Assembly: GCA_001939145.1 (NCBI GenBank)
Contig: LSRX01000829.1
Span: 42,364 to 106,363 of the forward strand
DNA from: Symbiodinium microadriaticum
Lineage: Eukaryota; Sar; Dinophyceae; Suessiales; Symbiodiniaceae
Length of the DNA: 64,000 nucleotides
Direction of reading: 5' to 3'
Each line of letters begins with the position of its first letter. The stretch's first letter is position 1. Shown here one piece after another: positions 51,968-63,639 of the stretch. Position numbers and translations under genes: made by a program. The notes beneath the pieces were generated by a model. That model was given only the letters and a program-made list of their open reading frames with translations. It had not been told where the DNA came from and ran no database searches.

Positions 51968-52171
51968 TCAACCCTCTTTCATGGTGCTCGGTCTCAGGGC
52001 CTTTTCCTCGCCCTCTGCACCGTCTAACATGACCTTGTGGAATTCGTCAGAGCGGAGACAAAAGCACTCAGATTTCGCTAGCTGCCATTCGCGCCTCGTG
52101 TAGTGGTAAGTGGGGTGGTCAAGTGGAGGGCGGTCGAAGTAATGCAAACCCAGGCGCAGATAGTAATCTGG
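51968..52171 (-). CDS. terminal exon of an unknown minus-strand gene
   Basis: After a ggtttgag acceptor the minus frame encodes PDYYLRLGLHYFDRPPLDH, then TYHYTRREWQLAKSECFCL, then DEFHKVMLDGAEGEEKAL, and ends at a TGA (51968-51970). Its aromatic-rich, mixed-charge composition is strongly coding-like. No family is recognised. Upstream exons should lie at 52.2-53.0 kb, where several minus frames are open but none is decisive. A small terminal-looking helix (ALEKLLEGVY) on minus near 52490-52520 would belong to another gene or splice form. Confidence 0.58.
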   Translation of the reverse strand, partial: PDYYLRLGLHYFDRPPLDHPTYHYTRREWQLAKSECFCLRSDEFHKVMLDGAEGEEKALRPSTMKEG

Positions 52172-53440
52172 CTCAAACCACAAATCACAAACTAGTCCAA
52201 CTCTGCAATGCTCGCATGGTGATGTGGCTGCCTAGCTATTGTCCCAATCCTTTAAACCGGGTGAAGGGCTGGGTCTTTCACACAAATCAGCTTCAACACC
52301 ATCGCCGATTGCTAGCCGCATCACATCCACAACAGTCCAAAACGAATCAAGTTGGTTCCCATCAGGCCACAAAGCACGGTTTAGCATTAACACCTCGCTG
52401 AGCCTTCCCCTGCCCGCGTGTCCTAAAGCAATCAGTGATTGGTATTCCGACCCAGTTTACAGGTTGAGGATATCGATCTTAGTACACTCCTTCCAACAGC
52501 TTTTCCAACGCTTCTGGAGCATCTTACAGCGCCTTTGAAGCTTCATTTTTTTGGCTGGTCCTTGCCGCTTTCATCTTGATTGGAAGGGCTGCACTGGAGG
52601 AATGAATGTGAAGCGAAGGATAGAGGACCACACTAGCGGCGTCACTAGCGATACAATCAAACAAGCCGACGGAGGAGACATACACCACTTTCGGGTCCAC
52701 AACAGAAAGTTTGGATCATGACCAACCGATCGAATGACTTGAGAGCCACGGGCTGGGACGAAAGCTCTAGCATGGGCAGGGCTGGCGACACGGAGCTCAC
52801 ACGAAGAGACACAGAAGTGAAGGTCAAGTTCGCCAAGCGCAAACGACGACACTGACAAAAGACAAGTTTGAGCTTGCTTCTCGCTGCTGCTGCCATTACA
52901 AACAAGGGTTTGTAATGTCGGTGATCACCGCATGGCTGAGGAGCGGTTTTGATGGTAGGGGCAAGCCCGAATCGCTGCAGAAAAAAATGCAAGAACAACA
53001 CTGGCGGGAGCAATTTTGATCCAACATGTCACGAAGAGCGGTGTTGGATCAACAGACAGACAGTCATGTTGCGACATGTGAAGCCGACACGCCCAGGCCA
53101 GCATCAGCAGCATCAGAGGAGGCCTCTTTTTCCTTTGACCGAAATCTGGCCCAAAACATGCCCGTTTGGCAACGGGGTTTTGTCCAGCTCCAGATGGGGG
53201 ATAGCCGAAAAAACCCTCCAATCCTGACCACCCCCCCCCCGCACCCTCCCCGATAACCCCCAAGCTCACTCCGTGAGGTAATGAACGAAGCTCCCTCACG
53301 AGGAGCTTTCGTGATCAAATGAAGCGGAGATGTCGGCATGCGAAGAAGCATTCTGGAATATGGGCTGGTGCAGCGTTCATCTTGAGTGCAGAACTTTGTA
53401 AGCACTACCTGGACGCATCGTGGAGGACATTGAAACCCAA
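52172..53440. other. unresolved stretch, probably minus-strand exons
   Basis: Overlapping minus frames (52571-52858, 52657-53013, 52925-53299, 53064-53405) and + frames. No motif is recognised. It contains a run of 10 C at 53231-53240. Confidence 0.35.
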
Positions 53441-53442
53441 TT

Positions 53443-53858
53443 CTACTTGTCAGGGCCGCGCAAGGCGGCAGGCAACCGCTCCAAGCAGCACCTTTGCATC
53501 AGTTGTCCTTGCCACAACGTTTCTCGCACTTCGAACGGTTCTGCCTCGATTGCAGCGAAGAATGGGTTGAAGCGCTGCCTGAAGCAATCCAGGTTGCATG
53601 TCAGGGACAGCGCGCCAATTCCTTTGAAGCTGTGTCTTGTGTCGCGAACACCTCCGTATCTGGGGTGCTGGCATGTTGAACATGGCAAGATTTGGGAGAG
53701 CCTCGAAGCATGTCCCAAAGTAGATGGCCGAAGACATGAGAATCAGCTACCGTCAAGAAGAAGCTCCACATCCTAGCCTTCGGAGCCATGGCTCCTTCAA
53801 GCAATCCCCAAGCCTTCATGCCACGCATTGAGCAGTCGAGTCTTGTCTTGGAATTCAA
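53443..53858 (-). CDS. unknown minus-strand gene, C-terminal part
   Basis: An upstream minus piece (53858 to about 53690) encodes CSMRGMKAWGLLEGAMAPKA and VADSHVFGHLLWDMLRG. The terminal minus piece (about 53625-53443) encodes IGALSLTCNLDCFRQRFNPF, FFAAIEAEPFEVRETLWQGQ and ends ERLPAALRGPDK at a TAG (53443-53445). Both have strong coding character. They are in different frames and need an intron between about 53690 and 53626. No family is recognised. The + frame 53420-53776 over the same bases is a shadow. Confidence 0.52.
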
Positions 53859-55275
53859 AGCGTCCAGCGCTCACACCTGATGATCATAGCAGTAGCCCAA
53901 CCTCAGCCAGCCAGAGAGTTTCAAGGACTGTGGAATCCGACAAAACCATGGAGGACTACTACTACAACTGTGACGCCGTGGAACAGTGAATGAACAAAGG
54001 CCAGCAAACCAACATCAGCTCCACAGCTAGGGGGTTCAAACAACTATATCTGAGACAAAGACTTCGGCAGCAGGCCAATTACGAAGATGAACAATCCGGT
54101 GCCTGGTAGCAGCTGTGTGACCCATCAGCATGGCAGGCCTATGCACGCACTTGTGCGCCGCAACGAGGAAGCGGCGGCGAAGCTCGGCTTTGCTCTGCTT
54201 TGCCAGAATGGGCAAAGCGAAAGGCAGCAGGGCCTTGGCACTTGCTGGACGTTGTCAGACGTAGTCTCTCCATATCTCTCCTCTCATCCAGAGCCCGCGA
54301 CTCGCGCAGGGGTTTTGTGGGGCCCACGCCATTGCAAAAGTCAGAGCAGACAAAAACCATGTCGGAGCATTCCACACCTGCACAACAGCACGCCTCCGCC
54401 TGTCATGCAGCGCAGACAGCTATCTCGCCTCGGCGTGCATGGGAAACCATGCTTGCAGCATCCCCGCTGAAAGAAAGCCGTGCCTGTCATGCAGCTGCCT
54501 ATGCAGTCGGCAGAAGACAAGTTAGGCTTTGCAGTGGGGGCAGTCGCTCTCATCTCTCTGAGCGAACTCTTCCTAGCACGTACAAGGCTCAGCTCATTTC
54601 TCGCATTTGGTGCGCGACAATACCCGCAGCAGTCATCGTGAAAACATGCTGAGAGAGGCCATATGGCTGTAGGCCACCCGTTGAACGTCACATCTGCGTA
54701 CAGGAACACCGGCCTTGATCTCCCAAACGCCCACCAACATGTGCTCCTTGTGGGCGGCATGTCCGACCGTCTGAGACTTTGACGAAAACAGCAGCAAGAC
54801 CAAGAGGTGGAGTGGAAAGTAGCCAAAGACCTCTGATGTCAGACAGTTGTGCCACGTCACACATGAAAGCCACTTGGAACAGGCCAGGCAGAACGAAGCA
54901 CCAAAATTCCAAAACTGTGATTGGGAGTCTAAAAACGTCCGGTTTTTCGAACCGGCGTGGCCATGCAAGGATTCATGGTTGAGGTCGCAGCGCGCTGGAG
55001 AATCCACTTCGGTGCCGGCCTGGGGCAAGCAGCGACTCCGGGTAGACAGGCTTCCACTTTGCACTCTCGCAAAGCAAACTTTACGGGCACGCGACGAGAT
55101 CTGGTATGAGGACCAAGCCTGGCACTAATTTCAGCGACTCTTTGAGTCTCCAGCCAAGCGTGCACGTGTGGCGGCGCGTACCAGCACGCCAAGTGTCACG
55201 CCAGTAACTTCTATACATGTTGCAGCATGCTGCAACGAAGGGGAGAAGTCAGAATTATTTCTAAGTACATCCCCG
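53859..55275. other. unresolved stretch
   Basis: Minus frames 54341-54826 and 54633-55064 and + frame 54200-54652 overlap. A piece near 54660-54770 on minus (HKEHMLVGVWEIKAGVP) is weakly coding-like. No family or splice support. Confidence 0.33.
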
Positions 55276-57165
55276 CTAGACAACAGGAAACACAAATACG
55301 CTACCTTCGTCCATCACATATGCAAAAGCTCCATGATTTAAAGTTGCTCCTGCAATGTCTTCGCCCGGGCCAAGCCAGCAGTACTGCTTGGCGCCTTGTT
55401 GCTCAAAGTATGGGCTCGTAACCTGCTGCAGCCGTTCCTTGGGAAGGGCTCCAACTTTGACTGAAAATGGCTTGCCAAACTGCATCAAGATGTCACTGCT
55501 TGCGCTCGTAGCCACATGCAACAGACAGACTTCATCGCCGTTGCAGTATGCAAAGCCTCCATAGAGCAGAAGCTGACCCAGAAGTTGAAGGTTTCGATCC
55601 CAAAGGCCATCGCAACTTTGCAAGCGTCGTGAGTAGCTCATTTGAGAACCCTGGCACGGATATATCCAGAAAGCACTCGTAGCCTCTTTCGGGACCAGAT
55701 GAATACTTTCGTATCTCCCATTGACCTCGTACCTGGGCGAGGTCTGCAACACCAGAGTCGAGCCGAAAATCTCCGACAACTTACCGGCATCACACTTGGA
55801 AGTCGCCGCAAGGTCCAACCACAGAGAGAGCTCGTTGTGCGTGTCGACATGTTGGAGACTTTGGATTGTTGCCGTCAAGTTCGCATGCAAAGGAAGCAGC
55901 CTCAATGTGGGACACGACTGCGGAAACTCGCCGGGGTCGTGATATGTCCGAGCAAATCGATCACTGATAACACTCCAATTTCCTTTTGTGTCAACAGTTT
56001 CGAAGGCAACCAACGTTGGCTCATTGCCTTCATTGCTGATTCGAGCCACAAAGTCACAAAGTGGGGTCAACGTATTCAGCGATTTGTCCATAGCTTGCAG
56101 GGATGCCTTGATCAAATGTTCGGGCACGTCTCTTCCAGTCTGTTCAGCTCGATGTCGTATACGCTGGCGAATTGTTTGTTCGGAAGCTGTGATGTAGAAG
56201 ATTGAGATTCTATAGTTGGGGTGTGTCTCACGGATTCGTCGAAAAGCCTTCTGGTAAAAGTCAGCATCTCTCAATGAACCGTCCACCCAAATGTTTTGCT
56301 GCTTCTCCATTGCTGCAGCTTGCGAAACCTCGACCATGAAGGAGGACTCGAGGTGACAAAGGGTGCCGGCCTTGTCCCGATCACGGGCCACGTAGTCAGG
56401 CCACTCAGGCATCATCATTTTGAAGGCGTCAGGATCGATGTGGACAATGTTCTCCAAAGGAAAAAAGCCATTCTGAGACATCCACGACAGGGTATAGCCC
56501 TGGGCCGTGCTTGTACTATTACTCTTATGAGTGTTGGGTCGAGTGAACTCTGGGAGGGTTGAGTGGTGGCCCAAGAATGGCAAAGACACTGTTTAGACTA
56601 ATCGTCGGCTCCCCAAGAAGGCCAACACCAATCCGCTTTAAACCTCCCGAGCACCTGCCAGAACAGCATCCAAATCTCCCCCCGGTTCGGTCGAAATTCG
56701 TGTTCTGGGTTGAAGCAAGGCCAGTGCTGGACAACTCGCGATCAGAATTTTCAATGGGCCGTACACAGGGGTGATTCGGTTAAACAAGAGCAACGACGAC
56801 CTACTCCGAACATTCACTGAACTCTACTTGCATGTGCCCGCGCTAGTGCAGCGGCCCCATGCACATGACCAAAGGATTTGAGGAGTAGTCCAGTCAGGGA
56901 GCCTTGCCAACACCCATAGGGCCACATGTATAGACCAACCAGGGTGCTGGCTGTGCCACAGCTCTCGAAATCACACCCTTGATGGCCTCATCCTGCCAGG
57001 CTTGGCGCCTCCTGGTGTAGTTGACATGGTAGGAGTAATCACAGAGCTCACGGAATTTGGCAAAAGGCCCATAGAAGGTCAAGTGATTCGTCCCGTAATT
57101 CTCGCTGGTCGACGACATGAAGTCGTAGTCGACAGGAGGTACGAAACCAGAGTCGCAGCCCAGCC
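55276..57165 (-). CDS. zeta-toxin-type P-loop kinase domain protein (spliced)
   Basis: Two minus exons: 57165-56903, ending at a GC donor, and 56499-55276 to the stop. The junction keeps phase across a 403-nt intron. The Walker A phosphate-binding loop (GPMGVGK) lies at the very end of the first exon. The second exon supplies the VHIDPD strand typical of zeta-type kinases, the conserved Glu-Ser acidic helix, a WVDGSLRD strand (Walker B-like) and the lid helix with Arg-rich IRQRIRHR and GRDVPE. A long C-terminal region of about 250 residues has no recognised family. Bacterial zeta proteins phosphorylate UDP-sugar precursors and are held by an epsilon antitoxin. No antitoxin-like gene is seen here, and the eukaryotic role is unknown. 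Exons upstream of 57165 are not identified; in-frame Met at 57118 is possible. Confidence 0.86.
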
Positions 57166-57625
57166 CTTAATTGCACAAGCGGTTTCTCTCTGCATCCCGA
57201 CAGTACAACACGACACGGCAACTGGTGTCTGCTCAGCGTCTTCAACAAAACCGAACGGATGCAGTCTCACGAGCACTCTAGCTCAGGTTCCTCTTTAACA
57301 CATACAGGTCGAGCATCGGAGCTTCTTCACCAGCGATTGCAATATGTGACTTGCTGGACCATGTGCCACAGCAGCAGCAAATTCCTGCATGGTGACAGAA
57401 CCTTCCGGACTCTTCGGGATGGATTCCTCGGGTAAGCGTCAAAATGCGAGGCTGGGCAGAACAAAGTAGCCAATGTCGAAAGCCATGCTCCATACCAGCC
57501 GGCAACACTCACAACTTATCTGACTGAAGCAGTCGGTTCGCACATGACTCACACTCACAACGAGCTCTGTACACAAGTCTATAGCTGCCTGATGCTGTCT
57601 GCCGTCTCAAGTTTTGCAGGTTCTC
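57166..57625. other. probable 5' part of the kinase gene or intergenic
   Basis: Minus frames 57278-57508 and 57048-57248 overlap, and none has a motif. The N-terminal exons of the P-loop kinase may lie here. Confidence 0.35.
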
Positions 57626-58132
57626 TTAAAGCAAAGCTTCGTACAACCGCTTCAGCTCACCTTCCTGCAAGTCATTGAATCCAAGTCTGCCAACGATCTC
57701 CTGCAAATGCTCCAGCTTCATGTCCTCATTGGAGAGCATGCTACGCATCTGTGGTTTCGAGTTGACGGATACAGCATTGAGGCAACCATCCCAGGAACGG
57801 ACTAGTCTAACCCTCACCCTGTTGTGGCAGCTGAGCGGCATACTCGTATGCACCATGGGCTGTCGTATTCCTGTCTCGCATCGACAAACATGCTAGGAGA
57901 CGGAAGCAAGAAGAAGTGGTTATGCTTCGCCAAGATGCGTCCGGCGAGTGCCGTTGATGACTGCCTCTTGGTAGAAATGGCGAACAAGCTCCATGGCTTC
58001 ATCGCTACCGCCGTCTGACAACGTGGACAAGTCTTCGAAGGATGAAACTCGGAAGGAAGCCATCGTCTTGCTTCTTTTTGCAAAAGCTTGTGCAAAGGAA
58101 TCCTGCCAGGTCATGGGACTTTCAAACCTCAA
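57626..58132 (-). CDS. unknown minus-strand gene, two or more exons
   Basis: Minus piece 58132-57920 encodes MTWQDSFAQAFAKRSKTMA, then RVSSFEDLSTLSDGG and EAMELVRHFYQEAVIN. A terminal minus piece (about 57755-57626), after a ccacag acceptor, encodes MRSMLSNEDMKLEHLQEIV and RLGFNDLQEGELKRLYEAL to a TAA. Both are convincingly coding: the second is a small helical bundle-like segment. No family is recognised, and the middle exon is not resolved. Confidence 0.5.
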
Positions 58133-58776
58133 TAAAGATGAGTGTGACTTCGAGCTGCCTTCCCGTCATCGATATCATTGTCGTCGCAGTGGCATGCCAA
58201 AGCTTGTGAGCAGCCCATGCCGAAGCAGCCTTGCAGCTTGCCACTGCCGTTCTCTGCTTGATTGAGCATCTTACCACTTTACGCCTCATCTTTCATCTGG
58301 TGACCTAGTCTGCCCCTTGCCACCCCGCCGTGCGCACGCGCACGCCGCTACATCCTTGGTCCATGTCTCCCGCGCGGTGTTACCTCACTCCCTATGGTCG
58401 CTCACGCGGCATCTCTCACGTGACGTACCGTACGCCCTCAATATCCCTCAATCCTCACCCTCTTAGTTTCTGGTGGTCCCGCTTGCTCACTTCTTCCGGA
58501 AACAACACTTCCTTGATCCCACCGAGCCTATCGGTCCGCGGCGGCTTGCTGGGACACGACGCCGCAACCGGCACAGGAAAGGACACCCATGTCCGTCGTC
58601 GTTTGACGACAGCGGCAAATTGCTTGGCAGTCTCGAACTCGTTGAAAACGATCTGTGGTAATCAACTAAAGCTTATCGTGTTCTTGATATCTATGTGCCC
58701 CCTACACGACACTAGTCTCTGACACGGAAGCTGCAAAGTCAAGCATGGTTTTGACGTCTACAGAAAGTGCTCTAGA

Positions 58777-58910
58777 CTACTGCTTGACACATGTTTCAGT
58801 CTGCTGACGCTCACTGCCAACCAGGGCATCTGTTCCTATCCAAGGCCGCAGCGTGCCCAACAACTTGGGACTTGCAGCCCGTTCAGCATTTTCGGTTGTC
58901 GTGTATGCCT
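58777..58910 (-). CDS. terminal exon candidate, unknown
   Basis: A minus frame encodes TTTENAERAASPKLLGTLR, then PWIGTDALVGSERQQTE, and stops at TAG (58777-58779). Coding character is good. The upstream part of the frame to 59085 is hydrophobic and Trp-rich and could be a membrane segment or an artefact. Confidence 0.4.
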
Positions 58911-59440
58911 CGCCGATGAGAATGGAGATGCATGAAGTATGAAATTCAATCGGCCATGGCTCCAAGGGCCAAGCTGCAACATAACCACTCAATGCGAAGA
59001 AGGCCCCAACCTCGCAAGCTGCCAGAAGGAACTCCCAGTCCCCTAGTCTGGCTGCATCCACACTGCCAGCCACAGGTAGCCACATCGTCCGTGACAGGAG
59101 GCACGCCTTTCAACGTCAAGCTTCTGAGGAAACGACCACCACGTTGATCTGCGAGATGGCCTCAGCCATGAATTGCGGGCATGCTGAGAAGCAGGATGGG
59201 AAATGATCCCCCCCCCACCGCCGCAGGATGGGAGATCACCTGTGACCTAAAGAGCACGAAGCGCCCGCCAGGCCTTGAATGCGAATTGGCTGGGCGCTGC
59301 AAAGGAAATGAAATGGCCGCACCTGGGCCGTGCGTCAGTGCGTCTTCAGGTCGGCGACAGCCATTCTCCGTAGGAAAAGCCATGTCATCAATGGACCAAG
59401 TCGCACAATGTAGGCAATCAGAAAGAAGCGAATGGCATCA

Positions 59441-59584
59441 AATGCGGTGATCCGCACCTCCCAAAGGGTTTCTCGTCTGTAGAAACGTGCAAAAGTGACC
59501 GACCCTGGCCTTCTTTGGCTTCGGAGGTGGTGCTTCAGTTTCAGCTTCGGCGGCCCTGATCATGGAAGACCTTGTGCAAGAACA
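59441..59584 (-). CDS. internal exon candidate, unknown
   Basis: A minus frame encodes SMIRAAEAETEAPPPKPKKA followed by RVGHFCTFLQTRNPLGG and reaches a GTGCGG donor near 59459, or a stop at 59438-59440. A basic-acidic linker followed by a compact segment suggests a real protein. No family is recognised. Minus pieces continue at 59383-59162 but are not resolved. Confidence 0.42.
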
Positions 59585-60816
59585 CGGCGGGTTCCAGCTA
59601 TGGAGGGCTGGGCCCAAGTGCATGACCGCAAGTTTTTGGTCACCGGTTTCATGACCTTGACAAAGCCGTCACGTCCGCCCTTTACAAAATGAGCTACGCT
59701 GTATGCTTCCGTTTTATCTTTCCAGCTCGGGGTTGGGCAACAACGGCGCCATTGAGGGCAGCAGCTCCAACCGTCGTCACGAAGGCAGCCCTGGAAGTGA
59801 AACTAACCTGCCACTGCAGCTTCCGCACCCGGCACGTTACCGCAATTTTTCATGCGATGCTAGTATTGGCAACTGCCCGTCTGTAGGCCTCTGGTCCACC
59901 GTTGGCTTGGCCGAGAATCTGCGCATCACTCAAGTTTCACGTGGGAAAAAAGCACCATGTTTTCTGTGCCGTCTTGAAATCGTGAGCACCCAGTGTGTTT
60001 GTGGTGCACATGTGCTGTGAAACTGGTCGGCCTGAGGCGTGCGGCTGCGCAGCTTCGTAGTCTCGCTGCTGCCACTGCTTGGCAAAGCAAAGGTCCTTCA
60101 ATGAAGCATGCAGCACAAGTGTGCTCAGGGCACCAATGTCGATCACTGGATGCGCCTGTTTGCAAGCGAGGTCAAAGCCTGCACACGACTCCAAACAAGT
60201 GTTTCCAACAATCCGTCCCAACATCGATCTCACTAAGGTCCAAGCCACGGCGGCAACTGCACAAGCACAGCAGTGCAACATTTTTTGGGGCCATGCAGGC
60301 CTGTGGAAGCAAGCGCGTGCCATGAGGATATGCTTGCTCAATATGATGCAATTTGGAACTGAGGCAACAGCGTCCATCTTGAGGAGCCCGTGCGAGTCAT
60401 GGCGCTTCTTAAGCTAGCCAAAAATTGGCTTGGCACACAATGGGGCACGAGGAGTCGGAACATTGACGATGCATCCGTGCCACATGGCATCGACGGGCCG
60501 CTCTCCTCCTGCGACATTTCGCCTGTTGCGAAGGGCTGGCCGCTTCTACCCATGCGGCTTTACACTTTACACTTCACCAACGCACCAGTCTCCTCAACAT
60601 CTCCCAACAGTTCATTGACGGCCCGTCGTCAAATCTGAGCACCATTCCGCCTTTAGCCTGTTGGCCACTGCCAACTTTGTGTATGTTGGACCGGCACTTG
60701 TCCCGGTCACAAAAAAAGGGGTGGAATTTGTTTAAGTTTTGGACGGGGCTTGTGGTTTTGGCTTCCCTGCATCCCGTTATGTACAGCAAAAGGTGCAAAT
60801 CTGGTCCTTGCATCCT
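59585..60816 (-). CDS. unresolved minus-strand coding stretch
   Basis: Weak to moderate coding pieces on minus: about 60190-60060 (ACKQAHPVIDIGALSTLVL), about 60500-60420 (PSMPCGTDASSMFRLLV) and about 60650-60575 (MVLRFDDGPSMNCWEML). They may be exons of one or more genes. No family is assigned, and + frames of similar length exist. Confidence 0.3.
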
Positions 60817-61101
60817 GTTATTTACACAGGATGCTCGCTGCGCAAAGTCTTTCGCTGCGGTGCGGTGTATACTTTACAGAATGCTCTACGTTCTGGAAGC
60901 ATGACTCATTCGTTGTAAATATAACGAGACAGACCGCCATTTCTTGCGGAAAACCTTGAATCGCAGCAGTATTTGGACACGCTTTGGAGTTCCTTTTTTG
61001 ATTCCGCGAGCCAAAGTGGGCAAGCATAAGTCTGGTGTTCACGAAACGCGCTAGCAATGCGATGCTAAAGTACAGACATTATAAACGGCACACTGTTCAA
61101 C

Positions 61102-61640
61102 GTTTACTACCTATTATATCTGGATCATTATGTTCCGACATGTGAAGCGCATTTGCCCGATCAGCGACAAATGAGGCAAATGGACTTGCTTGTTGCTGCT
61201 ATTACTTGGCGAATGAGTGTTACATATTTGCCGCATGCCGATTCTTCTCATGAAGAGCTGTGCCCTGTCTTTGAACAACTCCACTGCGTTTTAGCGGATT
61301 CACAACAATTGGGGCAAGCAACCGTTCTTGGAGGCGACTTCAACACACAACTGAAGGCCGGCAAACGTGTCCAGATGCTGCGATCGCATATTGCAAATGA
61401 TACGACTCATCATGATAGTTGGACATTTTGCAGTCGATGGGCGTGATCCAACGAATTGTTGTCATATTACATAGCCGGAACATATGTCGGATGTGTGCTG
61501 GGCCAACGACGGATCTCGTAAATTTTTTGCTTCCTACTCTGCTGGTACTGGGTTCCGATAGGTCTGTTGACAAAGTTCTGGTGTTGCATCCCTGGCTGAC
61601 TGTTTGCTGCGGGCCGCGGCTTCTTTGTCCGGTGTTCTTT
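61102..61640 (+). mobile_element. decayed LINE-type endonuclease (EEP) fragment
   Basis: A + frame from about 61102 to 61444 encodes VTYLPHADSSHEELCPVFE, QLHCVLADSQQLG and LGGDFNTQL, the hallmark of the exonuclease-endonuclease-phosphatase domain of non-LTR retrotransposons. After a stop the homology seems to resume in another frame with RIVVILHSRNI (compare the R-x-I-D-Y-I/V strand) and LGSDRSV (compare LGSDHR, with the catalytic His lost). Frameshift, stop and loss of the His suggest a dead copy. No reverse transcriptase, target-site duplication or poly-A tail was recognised. Confidence 0.5.
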
Positions 61641-62255
61641 CGGGTGCAGCTCTCTTCGTTTGCAGCTGCGTGTCCATCTTGCCGTCGTTGAATTTCATGA
61701 ACTCCTTGTCGAAATCAGTAGACAATCCTGCCACTGTACGCCTTTGGAGCTGGCTTACCCTACTGCGCCTGAACCCTTGTATTGTTCGTACCGCTCAAAG
61801 GCTTTGGGCCCAGGTTTTTGGGGCTTGTCTGCTGGAATACCACTTGCGTGTCAGGCCACTTTAAAGCATCCGTCTGAACACTGGATAGCCAAGCGTCATT
61901 CTTTTCCAGACCTAGCTGAGCCAACACTGTGTTGTCGCAGGGTCCTGGGATTAACGAAGAGACTCGTCAATTCGGGGTCATGGTTCGAAAAGTGTGCTCG
62001 AGCGCCTTCGCTTCGGCCCACGTAAACAATGTGTCCTCGCGCAAGTGGTAGCTGGCACCCGGCTTCGTGCAACAAGTCTCAACAGTAGATCGCGCACAGC
62101 TAGGGCTAAAGCCCGCGCGAGCCGCCCCAGGCTTGCGAATGGAACCATGCGTCCTACGGCAATTGCAGCGACGAGAAGAACTGGCGCGCAAGCGCGGGCA
62201 AGGAGGGTCGCGACGTCTGCGAATGCCAACGTGGCATCCTCAGCGATGCAGAGCC
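61641..62255. other. stretch without a defensible gene
   Basis: Open frames on both strands (61660-62025 +, 61978-62376 -), Arg/Ala-rich and without motifs. It may include more decayed retroelement sequence. Confidence 0.35.
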
Positions 62256-62277
62256 TTACCGAGACCCGGGTGCCGGG

Positions 62278-62484
62278 CGAGGAGAACCGAGTTGGAAGAA
62301 ACAAGAAAACACGGCGGAGGCTGATGAGCAACACGGCTCCAAGCGCGGCTGGTGCATCGGGCCCAAGATCAAACACGGACAGCAGAGTTTAGCAAGGCAC
62401 CCGCCCTCGAAAACTTCATCATCAAGGGTAGGTTTCTCTAATGGTGGGTTTCCCCATTGCAGCGTGCAGCACGAGTTGACATGA
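62278..62484 (+). CDS. candidate + terminal exon, unknown
   Basis: A + frame encodes EPSWKKQENTAEADEQHGSK, RGWCIGPKIKHGQQSLARH and a Ser/Gly-rich end to a TGA (62482-62484). It looks coding but overlaps other open frames on both strands, so the call is weak. Confidence 0.32.
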   Translation, partial: RGEPSWKKQENTAEADEQHGSKRGWCIGPKIKHGQQSLARHPPSKTSSSRVGFSNGGFPHCSVQHELT

Positions 62485-62886
62485 GACGCAATCAGCACCT
62501 ACTTTCCCACCCCATTGCTATAGGCAGGCCGGTTCCGTTACCGGCTGATTGCACTCAATTAACCCAAAAGCGTGGAAAAAAATATGCTACCACATTCAAA
62601 ACCAATCTCGAAGCCTCTTCTTGTGCTTGAAGTGTTGTTTTGTGACTCGTCGCTCAGTGAAACTCCGCACGAAACTCTCTTTGTGCGAAACTCGCTGCAT
62701 TTTCATATTCATTTCCCCGAACGAAACAATATTCCACATTTCTTGCAAATCTTCATTTCTTGCAAATCTTCATACACATCGGCCGCAAATGTGCTTACAC
62801 ATTCAGCACATTCACCGCGACACGTCCTTCCCCGTCCTCTCTTCTCGAAGTGCTCACCGAAGATTTCATGTAGAGGACCTAGGTTT
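62485..62886. other. stretch without a gene
   Basis: AT-richer than the flanks, with a repeated ttcttgcaaatcttcat motif at 62735-62772. No exon seen. Confidence 0.4.
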
Positions 62887-63150
62887 TTACTTTTCCAAAA
62901 GCATGCTTAGCACGGTGACGCCTGCTACACGTCGCTGACGCCCTGCATGACAGCGACATGCTATCCTTGCAACCCTGCTGGACGATGCCAGAGTCACAGC
63001 GCGGACGATGGGCTTTTTAAATTCAGGCATGGTCAACAGACCACGCATGATGCGGGGATTCCAGCCTATGTGTCCTACCTGGCTATGAGATGTCACCTCG
63101 ATTACGTAGATCTGCTGTCACGCAATCAAGCTCTCAAGCAGCAACACAGC
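62887..63150 (-). CDS. candidate minus exon, unknown
   Basis: A minus frame at about 63120-62960 encodes VGHIGWNPRIMRGLLTMPE and then FKKPIVRAVTLASS, with good coding character. A + frame over the same bases (62947-63153) is also plausible (IPAYVSYLAMRCHLDYVDLL). I slightly prefer minus because of the neighbours. Confidence 0.33.
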
Positions 63151-63259
63151 TGAACAGTGTCACGGTATGCAGCGGCGATGATGGCGGGAGTCTTACACCC
63201 GGACAGCCCAGCATCATGACCGCCGTTGTCATGAGGAGAGGGTACACGTACTCGAGGAT

Positions 63260-63505
63260 GTGACCGTGCAGGGCTGCGTTCAAATTGACTGTTGTCAGAG
63301 AAAACTTGGTCCGCCCAATCCGCTGCTTTTGTTTTGCGCCATATTTCTCATCTTCGTCTCTTGCTATCCTTCAATGAGTGTGCCTGACTCCGGTCTAATG
63401 AACGCCAATATGCTCGTTGTGGGAGTCGCGCTCGGGAGCCTGGTCGTTTATGAACTGGATGCCCTTCGCGAGTGCATCGTTCTCGTGAGCCTAGCTGCTT
63501 GGTGA
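63260..63505 (+). CDS. open frame with hydrophobic segments, doubtful
   Basis: A + frame of 81 codons with two hydrophobic stretches (PLLLFCAIFLIFVSCY and MLVVGVALGSLVVYEL). It could be a small membrane exon. No further support. Confidence 0.22.
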   Translation: MTVQGCVQIDCCQRKLGPPNPLLLFCAIFLIFVSCYPSMSVPDSGLMNANMLVVGVALGSLVVYELDALRECIVLVSLAAW

Positions 63506-63639
63506 CGATGAACTTCTTCGAAGAGTCACCGGGGGCTTGTCCCCCAACATGTGCTGGCGAATGTGAAGCATGGCAGTTTGTCAAGGAGCAGCATCATGGT
63601 TTTCTGCACAGTGCAAGTCTATGCAAGTCTTGTGCGGAA

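Noticed and set aside
55642..56205. + strand open frame of 187 codons
   Set aside because: Shadow of the large second exon of the minus kinase gene.
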